DNA of 64,000 nt from AP-15 sp963735445 (GTDB taxonomy: Bacteria > Pseudomonadota > Alphaproteobacteria > ATCC43930 > CGMCC-115725), in NCBI GenBank assembly GCA_963735445.1, contig CAVTLC010000003.1, positions 231,610-295,609 on the forward strand, in the 5' to 3' direction. Within the stretch, counting starts at the first letter, position 1. Every line of letters begins with the position of its first letter. The notes beneath the pieces were generated by a model. That model worked only from the letters and a program-made list of their open reading frames with translations. It did not search any database and had not been told where the DNA came from. A program made the position numbers and the translations under genes. This document shows positions 29,574-39,146 of this stretch, one piece after another.

Positions 29574-30520
29574 GTACCAAAGGTAGTCAAGAACCTTTCC
29601 AATCTACCAGAGGCGTGCCGGATCGCGGCGTCGTTCTGGTGACAGGGATGTCGGGCGCCGGTCGATCGACGGCGCTGAAGATCCTCGAAGACATCGGCTA
29701 CGAAAGTTTCGACAATCTGCCCGCATCTTTGATTCCGGCGCTGATCGAGGATGTCGGCGCGGAGGGCCCGGCGATCGCGGTCGGCGCCGACGCGCGGACC
29801 CGTGGCTTCGCGGCCGAGATGATGCTCGATACGCTTTGCGGTGTTGTCTTGCGCCACGGGCGCGAGCTGTGCGTGCTGTTCATTGATTGTGATGACGAGC
29901 GGCTCGAACGGCGCTATACGGAAACGCGACGGCCCCACCCCCTGGCCGGAGACCGCCCGATCATGGACGGTATCCGCCGCGAGCGCCAAATGCTCTCTGC
30001 CCTGCGCGACCGCGCGGATTTGGTGATCGATACATCCGCCTTGAACGCTATCGGCTTGAAGCGCCTCCTGACCGGCCATTTCGCACTGGACACGCGTGGT
30101 CTGCGCGTTTTTGTCACATCCTTTGCCTATCGTCTCGGTCTTCCGCGCGAGGCCGATCTCGTCTTCGACGTGCGGTTTCTCGAAAATCCGCACTATATCG
30201 ATGCGCTGCGCGGGCTTACCGGGTGTGATCCGGCGGTTGCCGCTCATATCGAAACGGATGCCGATTTTCCGCGCTTTTTTGACGGCCTGTGGCGCCTGTT
30301 GCAGCCGCTGTTGCCGCGCTACGAAACCAGCGGCAAGACTTATCTGACGATTGCCGTCGGATGCACCGGCGGTCGCCATCGCTCGGTTTATGTCGCCGAG
30401 CGGCTGGCGGTGCAATTGCGCGATGCCGGGTGGCGGACCGAGCTTGCGCATCGTGATCTTCCGCCATGCGCGCCAACGCTTGCTACCCAAGCAGCCGCGC
30501 TTGGCGCGGCGCTGAGTTGA
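29570..30520 (+). CDS. rapZ: RapZ (YvcJ)-family RNase adapter / nucleotide-binding protein
   Basis: 316 residues, ATG overlapping the hprK stop (ATGA). N-terminal P-loop VTGMSGAGRSTALKILEDIG, ESFDNLPASLIPALI, Walker-B-like LFIDCDDERLERRYTETRRPHP, and C-terminal VAVGCTGGRHRSVYVAERLA, all hallmarks of RapZ. In E. coli it guides RNase E to GlmZ and controls GlmS; in alphaproteobacteria the role is less certain. Note that glmM is 12 kb away in the same window. Confidence 0.92.
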   Translation: MSTKGSQEPFQSTRGVPDRGVVLVTGMSGAGRSTALKILEDIGYESFDNLPASLIPALIEDVGAEGPAIAVGADARTRGFAAEMMLDTLCGVVLRHGRELCVLFIDCDDERLERRYTETRRPHPLAGDRPIMDGIRRERQMLSALRDRADLVIDTSALNAIGLKRLLTGHFALDTRGLRVFVTSFAYRLGLPREADLVFDVRFLENPHYIDALRGLTGCDPAVAAHIETDADFPRFFDGLWRLLQPLLPRYETSGKTYLTIAVGCTGGRHRSVYVAERLAVQLRDAGWRTELAHRDLPPCAPTLATQAAALGAALS

Positions 30521-30547
30521 GCGGCCGCCGTCCCAGCGAGGAAACCG

Positions 30548-30955
30548 ATGATCGGTATGGTTTTGGTGACCCACGGGCGGCTTGCGGCGGAATTCGTCGC
30601 GGCACTCGAACATGTGGTCGGGGCGCAGACCCAGATCGCCGCCGTCTGCATCGGGCCCGATGACGACATGGATCAGCGCCGCCAGGAGATCCTGCGCCGC
30701 ATTGCCGAAGTCGACACTGGCGATGGCGCCATTCTGTTGACCGACATGTTTGGCGGCACGCCGTCGAACCTGGCGATCTCGGTGATGGACCGCGCCAAGA
30801 TCGAGGTCATCGCCGGGGTCAACCTGCCGATGCTGATCAAGCTGGCAAGTCTGCGGCAAAACGAAACCCTGGAGCGTACGGTGCTCGGCGCCCAGGAAGC
30901 CGGCCGGAAGTATATCAATGTGGCGTCGCAGTTGCTGACTGACGCCCGACAATGA
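30548..30955 (+). CDS. PTS EIIA component, mannose type (regulatory)
   Basis: 135 residues: MIGMVLVTHGRLAAEFVAAL with the phospho-His at position 9, then GAILLTDMFGGTPSNLAISV, the EIIA-Man signature. No EIIB/C/D genes are present, so this is an output protein of a regulatory PTS rather than part of a sugar transporter. It overlaps the HPr gene by four bases. Confidence 0.9.
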   Translation: MIGMVLVTHGRLAAEFVAALEHVVGAQTQIAAVCIGPDDDMDQRRQEILRRIAEVDTGDGAILLTDMFGGTPSNLAISVMDRAKIEVIAGVNLPMLIKLASLRQNETLERTVLGAQEAGRKYINVASQLLTDARQ

Positions 30956-31260
30956 GCGACGGCGACGCCGATGGCGCTGGCTCAGAACCGGCCCGTGTCC
31001 GCCGGATCGCTACGATCTGCAACCAGCGCGGGTTGCATGCTCGCGCCTCGGCGCGGTTTGTCAAAATGGCCGCGCTCTATGACGCCGATGTTCGGGTGCG
31101 CAAGAATGGCACCGAGGTTTCAGGACGGTCGATCATGGGGCTGATGATGCTCGCCGCGGCGCCCGGCGCGATCATCGAACTCAGCGCCAGCGGACCGCAG
31201 GCCGCCGAGGCGGTAAACGCGCTCGCCGATTTGGTCGAATGCAAATTCAATGAGGACTGA
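30952..31260 (+). CDS. ptsH: HPr family phosphocarrier protein
   Basis: 102 residues; after a 14-residue acidic extension, the HPr fold with NQRGLHARASARFVKMAALY (active-site His in RGLHARA, about 30) and GRSIMGLMMLAAAPGA holding the regulatory Ser that HprK acts on. Lies between EIIA and EI, overlapping both, so all three are made together. Confidence 0.93.
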   Translation: MSDGDADGAGSEPARVRRIATICNQRGLHARASARFVKMAALYDADVRVRKNGTEVSGRSIMGLMMLAAAPGAIIELSASGPQAAEAVNALADLVECKFNED

Positions 31261-33061
31261 CGAGGCGACCGAGTTGGAAGAAGCGGCGGGCGGCGCCGCG
31301 CCAGCCGCGGAACGTCGACTCTCCGGGCTGGGTGTGTCGCCGGGTATCGCCATCGGGCCCGCCTATCTCGTCGAAGGCGGCGATCTCCCGGTCCATGAGA
31401 GCCATATCCCGGAGACCGAGGTCGCAGCCGAGCGTGTCCGTTTTGACGAGGCCGTCCAAACCTCTTTGAAGCAACTTCGCAAGCTCAAGGCGAAGACCTC
31501 GGGGCTGCCGGAATCGGCCGCGGAGGAAATCGGCTATCTGCTCGATGCGCATGTGGCGATGCTGTCGAATTCGCGGCTCGTGCGCGGCGCCGGCGAGCGG
31601 ATCGGACGGCAGCGCATCAATGCCGAGCGCGCGGTCGAGCTCGAAATCGACGAAATCGCCCGCAGCTTTGCGGCAATGCGCGACCCTTATCTATCGGCGC
31701 GGGGCGAGGATGTCCGCGTCGTCGGCACCCGCCTGATCCGCAATCTGATCAAGAAACCCTACGCCGCCTATTCGGGTGTGCCCGAGGGCGCCGTCATCGT
31801 CGCCGACGAATTGACCCCGGCCGACACCGCGTTGATGGACCCGCAGCGCATCGCCGGCTTTGCCGCCCAGTTCGGCGGCGCCGACAGCCACACAGCGATC
31901 GTCGCGCGCGCGCTCGGCATGCCGGCCGTGCTCGGAGTGCCCGATTTGATCGAGCACGCGCGCTCGGAGGCGACTGTTATCATCGATGGCGCCGAGGGGG
32001 CGGTGATCATTGACCCGACGCCCGAAACGGTCGCCCAATATGAAGCCCGGCGCGACGCGCTGACCCGCGAACGGCGCTATCTGAACCGACTGCGCCGGTT
32101 GCCGGCGGTGACCCGCGATGGCGTCGAGATTACCCTCGAAGCCAATATCGAGCTGCCCATCGAACTCGAACAGGCGACCGCCAACGGCGCGATGGGCCTC
32201 GGCCTGGTTCGCTCCGAGTTTCTTTACATGAACCGCGACGACCTGCCGGGCGAGGATGAGCAATACGCCGTGTTTTCGGCCCTTGTGCGGGGCATGGGGG
32301 GCAAGCCGGTAACGGTGCGCACGTTTGATCTTGGCGGCGACAAGTTGGCTCACTCGCTCGCCGACCATTATACCGAGGCCGACAACCCGGCGCTCGGGCT
32401 GCGCGCGATCAGATTGTCGCTGCAGGATCGCCGTCTGCTCGACCCGCAGCTGGCGGCGATGCTGCGTGCCGCCGCCGAGGGACCGCTGCGCATCTTGTTG
32501 CCGATGATCACGCATGCCGGGGAGATCCGCCGGGTTCGCGAGGCGATGGAGCAAGTCGCCCGCCGCTTGCGTCGCCGCGGCGTGCCGGTCCCAAAGCCGC
32601 TACCGCCATTGGGGGCCATGATTGAGGTGCCGGGGGCCGCGCTCGCCGCCGACTCGCTCGCCGCCGAATCCGACTTTTTTTCGATCGGCACCAACGATCT
32701 GATCCAATACACCTTGGCGATCGATCGCAGTGACGAGCAGGTAGCACACCTCTACAATCCGCTGCATCCGGCGGTGCTGCGGCTGATCCAGTTTACCGTC
32801 GAGGCAGCATTGCGCCGCAATATGCCGGTCAGCGTCTGCGGCGAGATGGCTGGCGAGCCGCGTATGACGGCTCTCCTGCTCGGCCTTGGGCTGCGCAACC
32901 TGTCGATGGCGCCGCGCAGCATCCCGCGTGTCAAGCAGCGCATCCGCGCTCTCGATATGGTCGCTACGACCCGCCGTGCGCGGGCGATCATGGACCAATC
33001 CGACACCGGGCGCATCGCCGCCCTGATCGACGACTTCAACGCCGTCGCCTGGCCCAGCTGA
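31250..33061 (+). CDS. ptsI: PTS enzyme I (phosphoenolpyruvate-protein phosphotransferase)
   Basis: Autophosphorylates from PEP and passes phosphate to HPr. 603 residues. N-terminal domain GLGVSPGIAIGPAYLVEG, phospho-His in GGADSHTAIVARALGMPAVL (about 213), PEP-binding LGLVRSEFLYMNRDDLPGED, TFDLGGDK, and active Cys in VSVCGEMAGEP near 535. There is no N-terminal GAF domain, so it is enzyme I-like in form and not the nitrogen-type EI-Ntr. Overlaps HPr by 11 bases. Confidence 0.93.
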   Translation: MRTDEATELEEAAGGAAPAAERRLSGLGVSPGIAIGPAYLVEGGDLPVHESHIPETEVAAERVRFDEAVQTSLKQLRKLKAKTSGLPESAAEEIGYLLDAHVAMLSNSRLVRGAGERIGRQRINAERAVELEIDEIARSFAAMRDPYLSARGEDVRVVGTRLIRNLIKKPYAAYSGVPEGAVIVADELTPADTALMDPQRIAGFAAQFGGADSHTAIVARALGMPAVLGVPDLIEHARSEATVIIDGAEGAVIIDPTPETVAQYEARRDALTRERRYLNRLRRLPAVTRDGVEITLEANIELPIELEQATANGAMGLGLVRSEFLYMNRDDLPGEDEQYAVFSALVRGMGGKPVTVRTFDLGGDKLAHSLADHYTEADNPALGLRAIRLSLQDRRLLDPQLAAMLRAAAEGPLRILLPMITHAGEIRRVREAMEQVARRLRRRGVPVPKPLPPLGAMIEVPGAALAADSLAAESDFFSIGTNDLIQYTLAIDRSDEQVAHLYNPLHPAVLRLIQFTVEAALRRNMPVSVCGEMAGEPRMTALLLGLGLRNLSMAPRSIPRVKQRIRALDMVATTRRARAIMDQSDTGRIAALIDDFNAVAWPS

Positions 33062-33131
33062 CCTACGAGGATTGTGGTTTTTGTGAACCGAAGGTAGACG
33101 AAGGGGCAGTCATCCGGTCCGTGGAGTAGGC

Positions 33132-34361
33132 ATGCCCACAATCGACGGCGAGCGCGTCATCGCCAACCTGCGTCGGCTCGCCGAATTCGGCCGCTACAAG
33201 ACCGGTGTTCATCGCCCGACTTATTCGCCGGTCGACGTCGAGTCACGATATTGGCTAGCCGACCAGCTTCGCGAGGCAGGGCTGGATCCCGTCGTTGACG
33301 GGATTGGCAACGTCATCGGGTATCATCGTAGTGCGGAGCGTCGGCTGCTCGTCGGCTCACACAGCGAAACCCAACCCTATGGCGGCTGGCTCGACGGCGC
33401 GCTCGGCGTCGTCTACGGCCTAGAACTTGCCCGCGCCTTTGCCGCCGACCCCGATTGCGCCGGGCTTGCCATCGAGGTCGCCGCCTGGGCCGACGAGGAG
33501 GGCCATTACAGCAGCTATCTCGGAAGCCGCTCTTATATCGGCGCCCTTGTCGAGGACGAGATCGACCAGATCAAGGGTCGCGACACCGGCAAACCGTTGC
33601 GCACGGCTCTGGCGGAGGCCGGATTTGCTGGGCGCCGGCGGGAACGGGTCGAGCCCGGCCGGCATATCGGCTATCTCGAAGCGCATATCGAGCAGGGTGA
33701 TACACTCGACACCGCCGGATTGCGGATCGGCGTCGTCGAGACGATTGTCGGTATTCGCAATTTTCGCATCGTCTTTACCGGAGAGCAGAATCACGCCGGC
33801 ACGACGCGGATGATCAGGCGCAAGGATGCCGGGGTGGCGATGGTGCGGCTTGCGACGCAGATCCACGGCCGGTTTCCCGAAATCGCCGGGCCGCGCACGG
33901 TGTGGACGATCGGCCGTATCGGGCTGGAGCCGAATGCGCCGTCGGTGATCCCCGGCCGCGCCGAAATCCAGCTGCAGTTCCGCGACCCGAACTCAGCCTG
34001 GCTCGACGCGTGCGAAACAACTCTCCGCACCCTTGTTGCCGAGGCCGACCATACCGGGCCGTGCCGGGTCGAGGTCGAGCCGCTGCCGTGCAGCCAACCG
34101 CGGCCGATGGACCCTCGCTTTCAACAATTGATCGAAGCGGCGGCCGAGGATCGGGCCCCGGGTTCGCATATGCGGATGCCGAGTGCCGCTGGCCATGACG
34201 CCGCGGTGTTGTCGGAATGCATGCCGGCGGGGATGATGTTTATCCCGAGCCTTCGAGGCGTCAGCCATCACTGGTCTGAGGATACGAGCGAGGCCGATAT
34301 CATCCTCGGCGCGCAGGTATTCGCAGACGCCGCCTTCCGCATCCTCAAATCAGCGACGTGA
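33132..34361 (+). CDS. M20-family hydrolase of the N-carbamoylase/allantoate amidohydrolase type
   Basis: 409 residues. Probable two-metal amidohydrolase for N-carbamoyl amino acids, ureidoglycolate or allantoate. Ligand motifs GSHSETQPYGGWLDGALGVV (H77, D88), AWADEEGHY (D121-E123), YLEAHIEQG (H185) and the C-terminal GVSHHWSED His are all visible. The usual GSHLDTVP is changed to GSHSETQP, so the first pocket differs from common relatives. Next gene follows after four bases; with it and the MBL gene it forms a three-gene operon. Confidence 0.85.
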   Translation: MPTIDGERVIANLRRLAEFGRYKTGVHRPTYSPVDVESRYWLADQLREAGLDPVVDGIGNVIGYHRSAERRLLVGSHSETQPYGGWLDGALGVVYGLELARAFAADPDCAGLAIEVAAWADEEGHYSSYLGSRSYIGALVEDEIDQIKGRDTGKPLRTALAEAGFAGRRRERVEPGRHIGYLEAHIEQGDTLDTAGLRIGVVETIVGIRNFRIVFTGEQNHAGTTRMIRRKDAGVAMVRLATQIHGRFPEIAGPRTVWTIGRIGLEPNAPSVIPGRAEIQLQFRDPNSAWLDACETTLRTLVAEADHTGPCRVEVEPLPCSQPRPMDPRFQQLIEAAAEDRAPGSHMRMPSAAGHDAAVLSECMPAGMMFIPSLRGVSHHWSEDTSEADIILGAQVFADAAFRILKSAT

Positions 34362-34365
34362 AATC

Positions 34366-35304
34366 GTGCCGATAGTGCTACAGGAATCGCTACGCGGGCT
34401 GTTCTACGCGCCGTTCTATGCCTGTTTTGCGCTGGGTGCGTTCGAGAGCGAGGGGGTCGAGGTCGAGTTCGTCAGCGCGCCTTCGCCTGGTGCTGCGCCC
34501 GACGGGCTGTTCGCCGGCACGGTCGATGTCAGCTGGGGCGGGCCGATGCGGGTCAACCAGCTTTACGAAGCCCGGCACGACTGCGACGTCGTCTGCATCG
34601 GCGAAGCGGTGACGCGTGACCCGTTTTTTCTGGTCGGGCGTGAGCCATGCCCCAATTTCGCGTTTGCCGATCTTTACCGCCGGCGGGTCGCGACGGTCAG
34701 CGAGGTGCCGACCCCGTGGTTGTGCCTGCAGCACGATTTACGCCTTGCCGGGCTCGACCCCGACCAGCTGCCGCGCATCGCCGACCGCACGATGGCCGAG
34801 AATGCCGCCGCCCTGCGAAGCGGCGAACTCGATGTCGTGCAAATGTTTCAACCCTTTGTCGAGGAGCTGGTGGCCTCCGGCGAGGGACACGTCTGGTACG
34901 CCGCGGCAGAGCGCGGGCCGACTTCCTACACGGCTTTCTACACACGTCGGGCCGTCCTCGCCGCAAAGCGCGACGAACTCAAAAGGCTGGTCCGCGCCCT
35001 CTATCGCACGCAGAAATGGCTGCATGCGAACCCGCCGGAGCCGTTGGCCGAGGCTGCCCAGTCATACTTTCCGGGAGTTGCGCCGCAGCTGATGTGCGCT
35101 GCGGTGGCGCGTTACCGCACGCTCGGCATCTGGGGCCATAATCCGATCTTGCCGCGCCGAGGCTATGAGCAACTGCGCGCGAGCCTGGTTTCCGGTGGAT
35201 TTGTCACGCAAGGAGCTGCGTTCGAACAGGCCGTCGACAACAGCCTCGCCGAAGACGTCGTGCGCGAGGATCCACCGCCGTTAACCATGCCGTCTGGCCG
35301 GTGA
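34366..35304 (+). CDS. NMT1/THI5-like ABC substrate-binding protein without signal peptide
   Basis: 312 residues starting MPIVLQESLRGLFYAPFYAC; FALGAFESEGVEVEFVSAPS and GLFAGTVDVSWGGPMR are typical of the SsuA/THI5 fold that binds pyrimidines, sulfonates or similar compounds. No signal peptide precedes the domain, and no permease or ATPase genes follow, so a cytosolic enzyme-like or sensing role is possible. GTG start. Its stop overlaps the GTG of the next gene. Confidence 0.75.
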   Translation: MPIVLQESLRGLFYAPFYACFALGAFESEGVEVEFVSAPSPGAAPDGLFAGTVDVSWGGPMRVNQLYEARHDCDVVCIGEAVTRDPFFLVGREPCPNFAFADLYRRRVATVSEVPTPWLCLQHDLRLAGLDPDQLPRIADRTMAENAAALRSGELDVVQMFQPFVEELVASGEGHVWYAAAERGPTSYTAFYTRRAVLAAKRDELKRLVRALYRTQKWLHANPPEPLAEAAQSYFPGVAPQLMCAAVARYRTLGIWGHNPILPRRGYEQLRASLVSGGFVTQGAAFEQAVDNSLAEDVVREDPPPLTMPSGR

Positions 35305-36640
35305 CCGAGTTGCCGTTGCCGGAGTCCGGGCTTAAGGCGCGCACCCTAGGCCATGCTTCGCTTGCAATCTATCGTGAGGGCGAGCGCCCGTTGCTGCTGA
35401 CCGATCCGTGGCTCGTCGGCTCGGTCTATTGGCGCAGCTGGTGGCTGCAGAATTATCCGAGCGCCGCAGAGCTCGACTGGCTGGCTACGAGCGCGCACGT
35501 TTACGTAACGCACGAGCATCCCGATCATTTTCATATGCCGTCGATCCGCCGGCTCGGGACCGATCCGTTATATTTGTTTCCCGACTTGGCCGAGCAAGGC
35601 TGTGTTCGGTATCTGACCGAGGATGGCTACCGGGCCAAGGCCGCTCCCGCCGCTCCGTTGGCTGCCGGTCGGCGAAGGCGTGTCGATATTGTCGATCCCG
35701 ATGTGGAACGACGACAGCCTGTTGCTGATCGATACGCCGAACGCGCTGATTCTGAACCTTAATGACGCCAAGCCGCTGCCGCCGGTTCTGAAGGCGCTCT
35801 GTCGGCTGGCCGACCGCATCGGCAAACCGCGAATATTATTGTGCAGCTATTCCCCGGCCAGTGTCGTCAATAGCTTTCTCGATGATAATGGCGTTGTAGC
35901 TCTGCGGTCAGGGCGTCACTATGTCGACTATGCTTGTCGACTCTGCGACCGCCTCAGCATCGATTACTATCTGCCATTCGCAAGCCAAGCGGTTTTTTGC
36001 CGTCCCGATAGCATCTGGGCGAACGACTATCGCACGACTTATGACCATCTTTGTCGATATTGGAGTTCACGTGCTCAATTATTGCCGCCCTTTACAACTC
36101 TGGATCTCTGCGATTTCCGCTACACCGCGGTGCCGGCCGAAGCCTATCAGGCAGCAGATCCGCTCAACACTCGCGCGGCGCGTAACGCAACGCATGACGG
36201 AGGAACAGACGGCCGATCTCACTATCGAGGAGATCGCCCTTCTCGAACGCAAGCTGAACGTGTTTCGTTGGCTGCTTTGGGTGCTGTTTCCTCGCGGCTT
36301 TACGTTTCGTCTAGGTTCACGCTCTCTTCTATATGACCCGCGGCGCGGGAGGCTGCGGGAAGGCATCGTCGAAAGTCAGGGCGATTTTGTCATCGACGTG
36401 CCGCCAGCCACAATGAAGGGGGCACTCCACAACGACCATTTAACCGATCTCGGCATTACGATGTTTGTCCGGATCCGGCTGTTGCGACCGATCGATCCGC
36501 GCAAGGCCTACGGGCTGTTCGTGCTCTTCCAATTTGACGATTACCGGCACCTCGCCGGCCTCGGGCCGTTTCTGCGCTGGCTCGGACGCGGGCTGCGGTT
36601 CACGCTCGCTCGATTGCCGGCGCCGCCGCAGCCTCGCTAA
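35301..36640 (+). pseudogene. MBL-fold metal-dependent hydrolase, two frameshifts
   Basis: Three frames together make one protein of about 445 residues. Part 1 (35301 to about 35640): GHASLAIYREGERPLLLTDP and the metal-binding YVTHEHPDHFHMPSI. Part 2 (to about 36150): WLPVGEGVSILSIPMWND, SLLLIDTPNALILNLNDAKP. Part 3 (to 36640): EEIALLERKLNVFRWLLWVL, a C-terminal domain I do not recognise. Both breaks are +1 shifts. The THxHxDH motif is whole, so the enzyme was of the lactamase-like superfamily (UlaG/LcdB-like layout). GTG start overlaps the preceding stop, so it belongs to the carbamoylase operon. Confidence 0.7.
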
Positions 36641-36660
36641 CTCCTTTCGATTGCGTGCGA

Positions 36661-38016
36661 TCAGCCGCGATTTGCGCCGCCCTCGGTTCGCACCGCGCGC
36701 TGCAAATAACCGACCGCGGCTTCGAGTTGAGTGTCCTTATTGGTGCCGATGATCAACGGCTTGATCGGGTGCTCGCCGACGTCATTGCCGCTCGCCGAGG
36801 CGGTTTCGGCCTTGCCCCGGCCATTCAGCGCGCCGGTATTTTTTAGCGCGCCGAACAGGTCGCTTTCATGGCTGAGGACGGCGTTGGCCACCTCTTCGCC
36901 CTTAGGCAGCGTGACAATAACGTCCGGGCTGATGCCATGACCTTGGATCGACCGGCCTGACGGGGTGTAGTAAAGCGCCGTCGTCAACCGCAACGCGCCG
37001 TGGCCCTCGATCGGGATGATCGTTTGCACCGAGCCCTTGCCAAAGCTGCGGGTGCCCATGATCGTAGCGCGATGAGCGTCCTGCAAGGCGCCGGCAACGA
37101 TCTCGGCTGCCGAGGCCGAGGCGCTGTTGATCAGCACGACCATCGGAACGCCTGGGATCAGATTGCCTGCAACTGGTGCACGATAAACCCGGTCGTCGTC
37201 GCGGTTGCGGCCCTTTGTCGTCACCACGACGCCGCCGTCGACAAACTCGCCGGTGACATCGACCGCCGCATCGAGCAGGCCGCCGGGATCATTGCGCAGG
37301 TCAAGCACAAAGCCGTTTAGCCGCCCATGCGCCTGCGCCTTCATCTTGGCAATCGCATCGGCGAGCTCGTTGGCGGTGTTCTCAGTAAATGTCGTGATAC
37401 GGGCGTAGCCGATCCGGTCGCCCTTCAAAGCCGATTTGACCGAAACGACGTGGATCGTGTCGCGGGTCAGCGTGACATCGAAAGGCGCCTGATTGCTGCG
37501 CGCAATTTCGAGAACCACCCGCGACCCGGCCGGGCCGCGCAGGCGCTTGACAACTGTTTCGACATCCATCCCGGCGGTCGCGAGACCGTCGATCTTGACA
37601 ATTCGATCGCCGGGCTCGATGCCGGCATTGGCCGCCGGGGTGCCGTCGATCGGCGAGATTACCTCCGGGACCTTGCCTTCCAGCGTTAGCTCGATACCGA
37701 TCCCCCCGAACTGACCGCGGGTCACCGCGTTCATCTGCTGGTACTGGTCCTGATCCATGTAGTCGGAATGCGGATCGAGCCGCGTCAGCATGCCCTTTAG
37801 CGCATCCTTGGTTAGGGCATCGCCCGGCACCGGCTCGACGTAATTTCGTTGCACGACGCGCGCGACGGTCTGCAGCAAGGCGAAATCGGCGGGATCACTG
37901 GGTGCGGTCGAGGCGGCCCCAGCCCCGGTGCTGTTGCAACCGTAAAGGGAAAGCGTAATCAGGACGACGGCCGCCGCCCGGACGGCAGCATCATGCAGGC
38001 GAGAGATCGTTGTCAT
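36661..38016 (-). CDS. ctpA: S41-family carboxy-terminal processing protease (CtpA)
   Basis: 451 residues. Lipoprotein signal (VVLITLSLYGC, lipobox Cys about 27), N-terminal helical domain, PDZ domain (GGIGIELTLEGKVPEVISPI, AGIEPGDRIVKIDG), and protease core with LRNDPGGLLDAAVDV, catalytic Ser in INSASASAAEIVAGAL and Lys in GTRSFGKGSVQT. The ATG at 38016 with AAAGG in front was chosen over an upstream ATG, since it gives a proper signal. Likely periplasmic, trimming envelope proteins. Confidence 0.9.
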   Translation of the reverse strand: MTTISRLHDAAVRAAAVVLITLSLYGCNSTGAGAASTAPSDPADFALLQTVARVVQRNYVEPVPGDALTKDALKGMLTRLDPHSDYMDQDQYQQMNAVTRGQFGGIGIELTLEGKVPEVISPIDGTPAANAGIEPGDRIVKIDGLATAGMDVETVVKRLRGPAGSRVVLEIARSNQAPFDVTLTRDTIHVVSVKSALKGDRIGYARITTFTENTANELADAIAKMKAQAHGRLNGFVLDLRNDPGGLLDAAVDVTGEFVDGGVVVTTKGRNRDDDRVYRAPVAGNLIPGVPMVVLINSASASAAEIVAGALQDAHRATIMGTRSFGKGSVQTIIPIEGHGALRLTTALYYTPSGRSIQGHGISPDVIVTLPKGEEVANAVLSHESDLFGALKNTGALNGRGKAETASASGNDVGEHPIKPLIIGTNKDTQLEAAVGYLQRAVRTEGGANRG

Positions 38017-38333
38017 GGTAGCCTTTTGCGGCCGACAGTCATCGGCGAGGGTCGAAGCAAAGTCCCCGTGAGATCCGCAGCCGCCGCCTTGGCGAAGGCG
38101 GCCGATCGAGTGTCTCATTTGAGCGCACAATGTAGTCGTCTGGCGAGCCGCGTCCAGAGATACGTGCGGTGGAGGCTTAGGCGCGGGTGCGGCATTTTCG
38201 GGGAGGCAAACTTCGGCTCTTGGAACGGCATAGCCCCGAACGCCGGCCGTTCGGTCGACCTCTCAGGTGCTCTCAAACCCTGGCAAAGGATCACACCGCA
38301 ATTCTATAATCGATTCATTGGGGAGGGACGCCG

Positions 38334-39146
38334 ATGCCGACATTTCAAGCTTCGCCCGACGCTCAGCTTCATTATGAGCTTGACGATTTCACCGATCCCT
38401 GGCGCACGCCTGAGACGGTGCTGATGCTGCACGGGAACGCCGAAAGCGGGCTCGCCTGGTATGGCTGGGTCCCGAGTATGGCCCGCAAATATAAAGTCGT
38501 GCGGCCCGATATGCGGGGCTTTGGGGCGTCGACGCCGATGCCGCGAGATTTTCCGTGGTCGCTCGACATCATCATCGACGACTTCACGCGGCTAATGGAT
38601 AGCCTAGGCAGCGATCGGTTTCATCTGGTCGGGGCCAAGATCGGCGGCACCATCGCTCGCGCTTTTGCCGCGCGCCGGCCCGAACGCGTTGTAACATTGA
38701 CCGTGATCGGCACCCCGCCGCCGCTGCGCGCCGGCGCCGCCGAGCGCGTCCCTGAGTTGAACGCCGCCTTCGAGCGCGATGGGGTCGAGGCGTGGGCGCG
38801 CCAGACGATGGGCAGCCGGCTCGGCAGCGATTTCCCGCCCGCCGGAGTCGAATGGTGGATCCGGTTTATGGGCCGTACCGCGGTTTCGACGCAAATCGGC
38901 TTTATGAAAACGATCGCCTGCGCCGACATTCGCGCCGACGTGCCAAAGATACGCTGTCCAACCTTGGTCATCACCACCGATGGCAGCGGCCTTGCCTCGG
39001 TCGACGAGACCCGGGCCTGGCAGCAGCAGATCCCGAACTCGACATTGGTCGTTCTGCCCGGCAACTCGTATCATGTTGCTGCGACCCACGCCGAGCGCGG
39101 GGCGGCGGCGACCCTGGATTTTATCGCGGAGCACCCTTCCGCCTAA
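38334..39146 (+). CDS. alpha/beta-hydrolase fold protein with Lys in place of the nucleophile
   Basis: 270 residues, GGGAGGG ahead of ATG. Fold is clear: LMLHGNAESGLAWYGWVPSM (oxyanion HGN), VVRPDMRGFGAS, and LVITTDGSGLAS/LPGNSYHVAA supplying Asp and His candidates. The nucleophile elbow, normally G-x-S-x-G, reads HLVGAKIGGTIAR, so position 102 is Lys (AAG), not Ser. It is therefore not a classical serine esterase; cofactor-free or non-hydrolytic chemistry is possible. Confidence 0.85.
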   Translation: MPTFQASPDAQLHYELDDFTDPWRTPETVLMLHGNAESGLAWYGWVPSMARKYKVVRPDMRGFGASTPMPRDFPWSLDIIIDDFTRLMDSLGSDRFHLVGAKIGGTIARAFAARRPERVVTLTVIGTPPPLRAGAAERVPELNAAFERDGVEAWARQTMGSRLGSDFPPAGVEWWIRFMGRTAVSTQIGFMKTIACADIRADVPKIRCPTLVITTDGSGLASVDETRAWQQQIPNSTLVVLPGNSYHVAATHAERGAAATLDFIAEHPSA

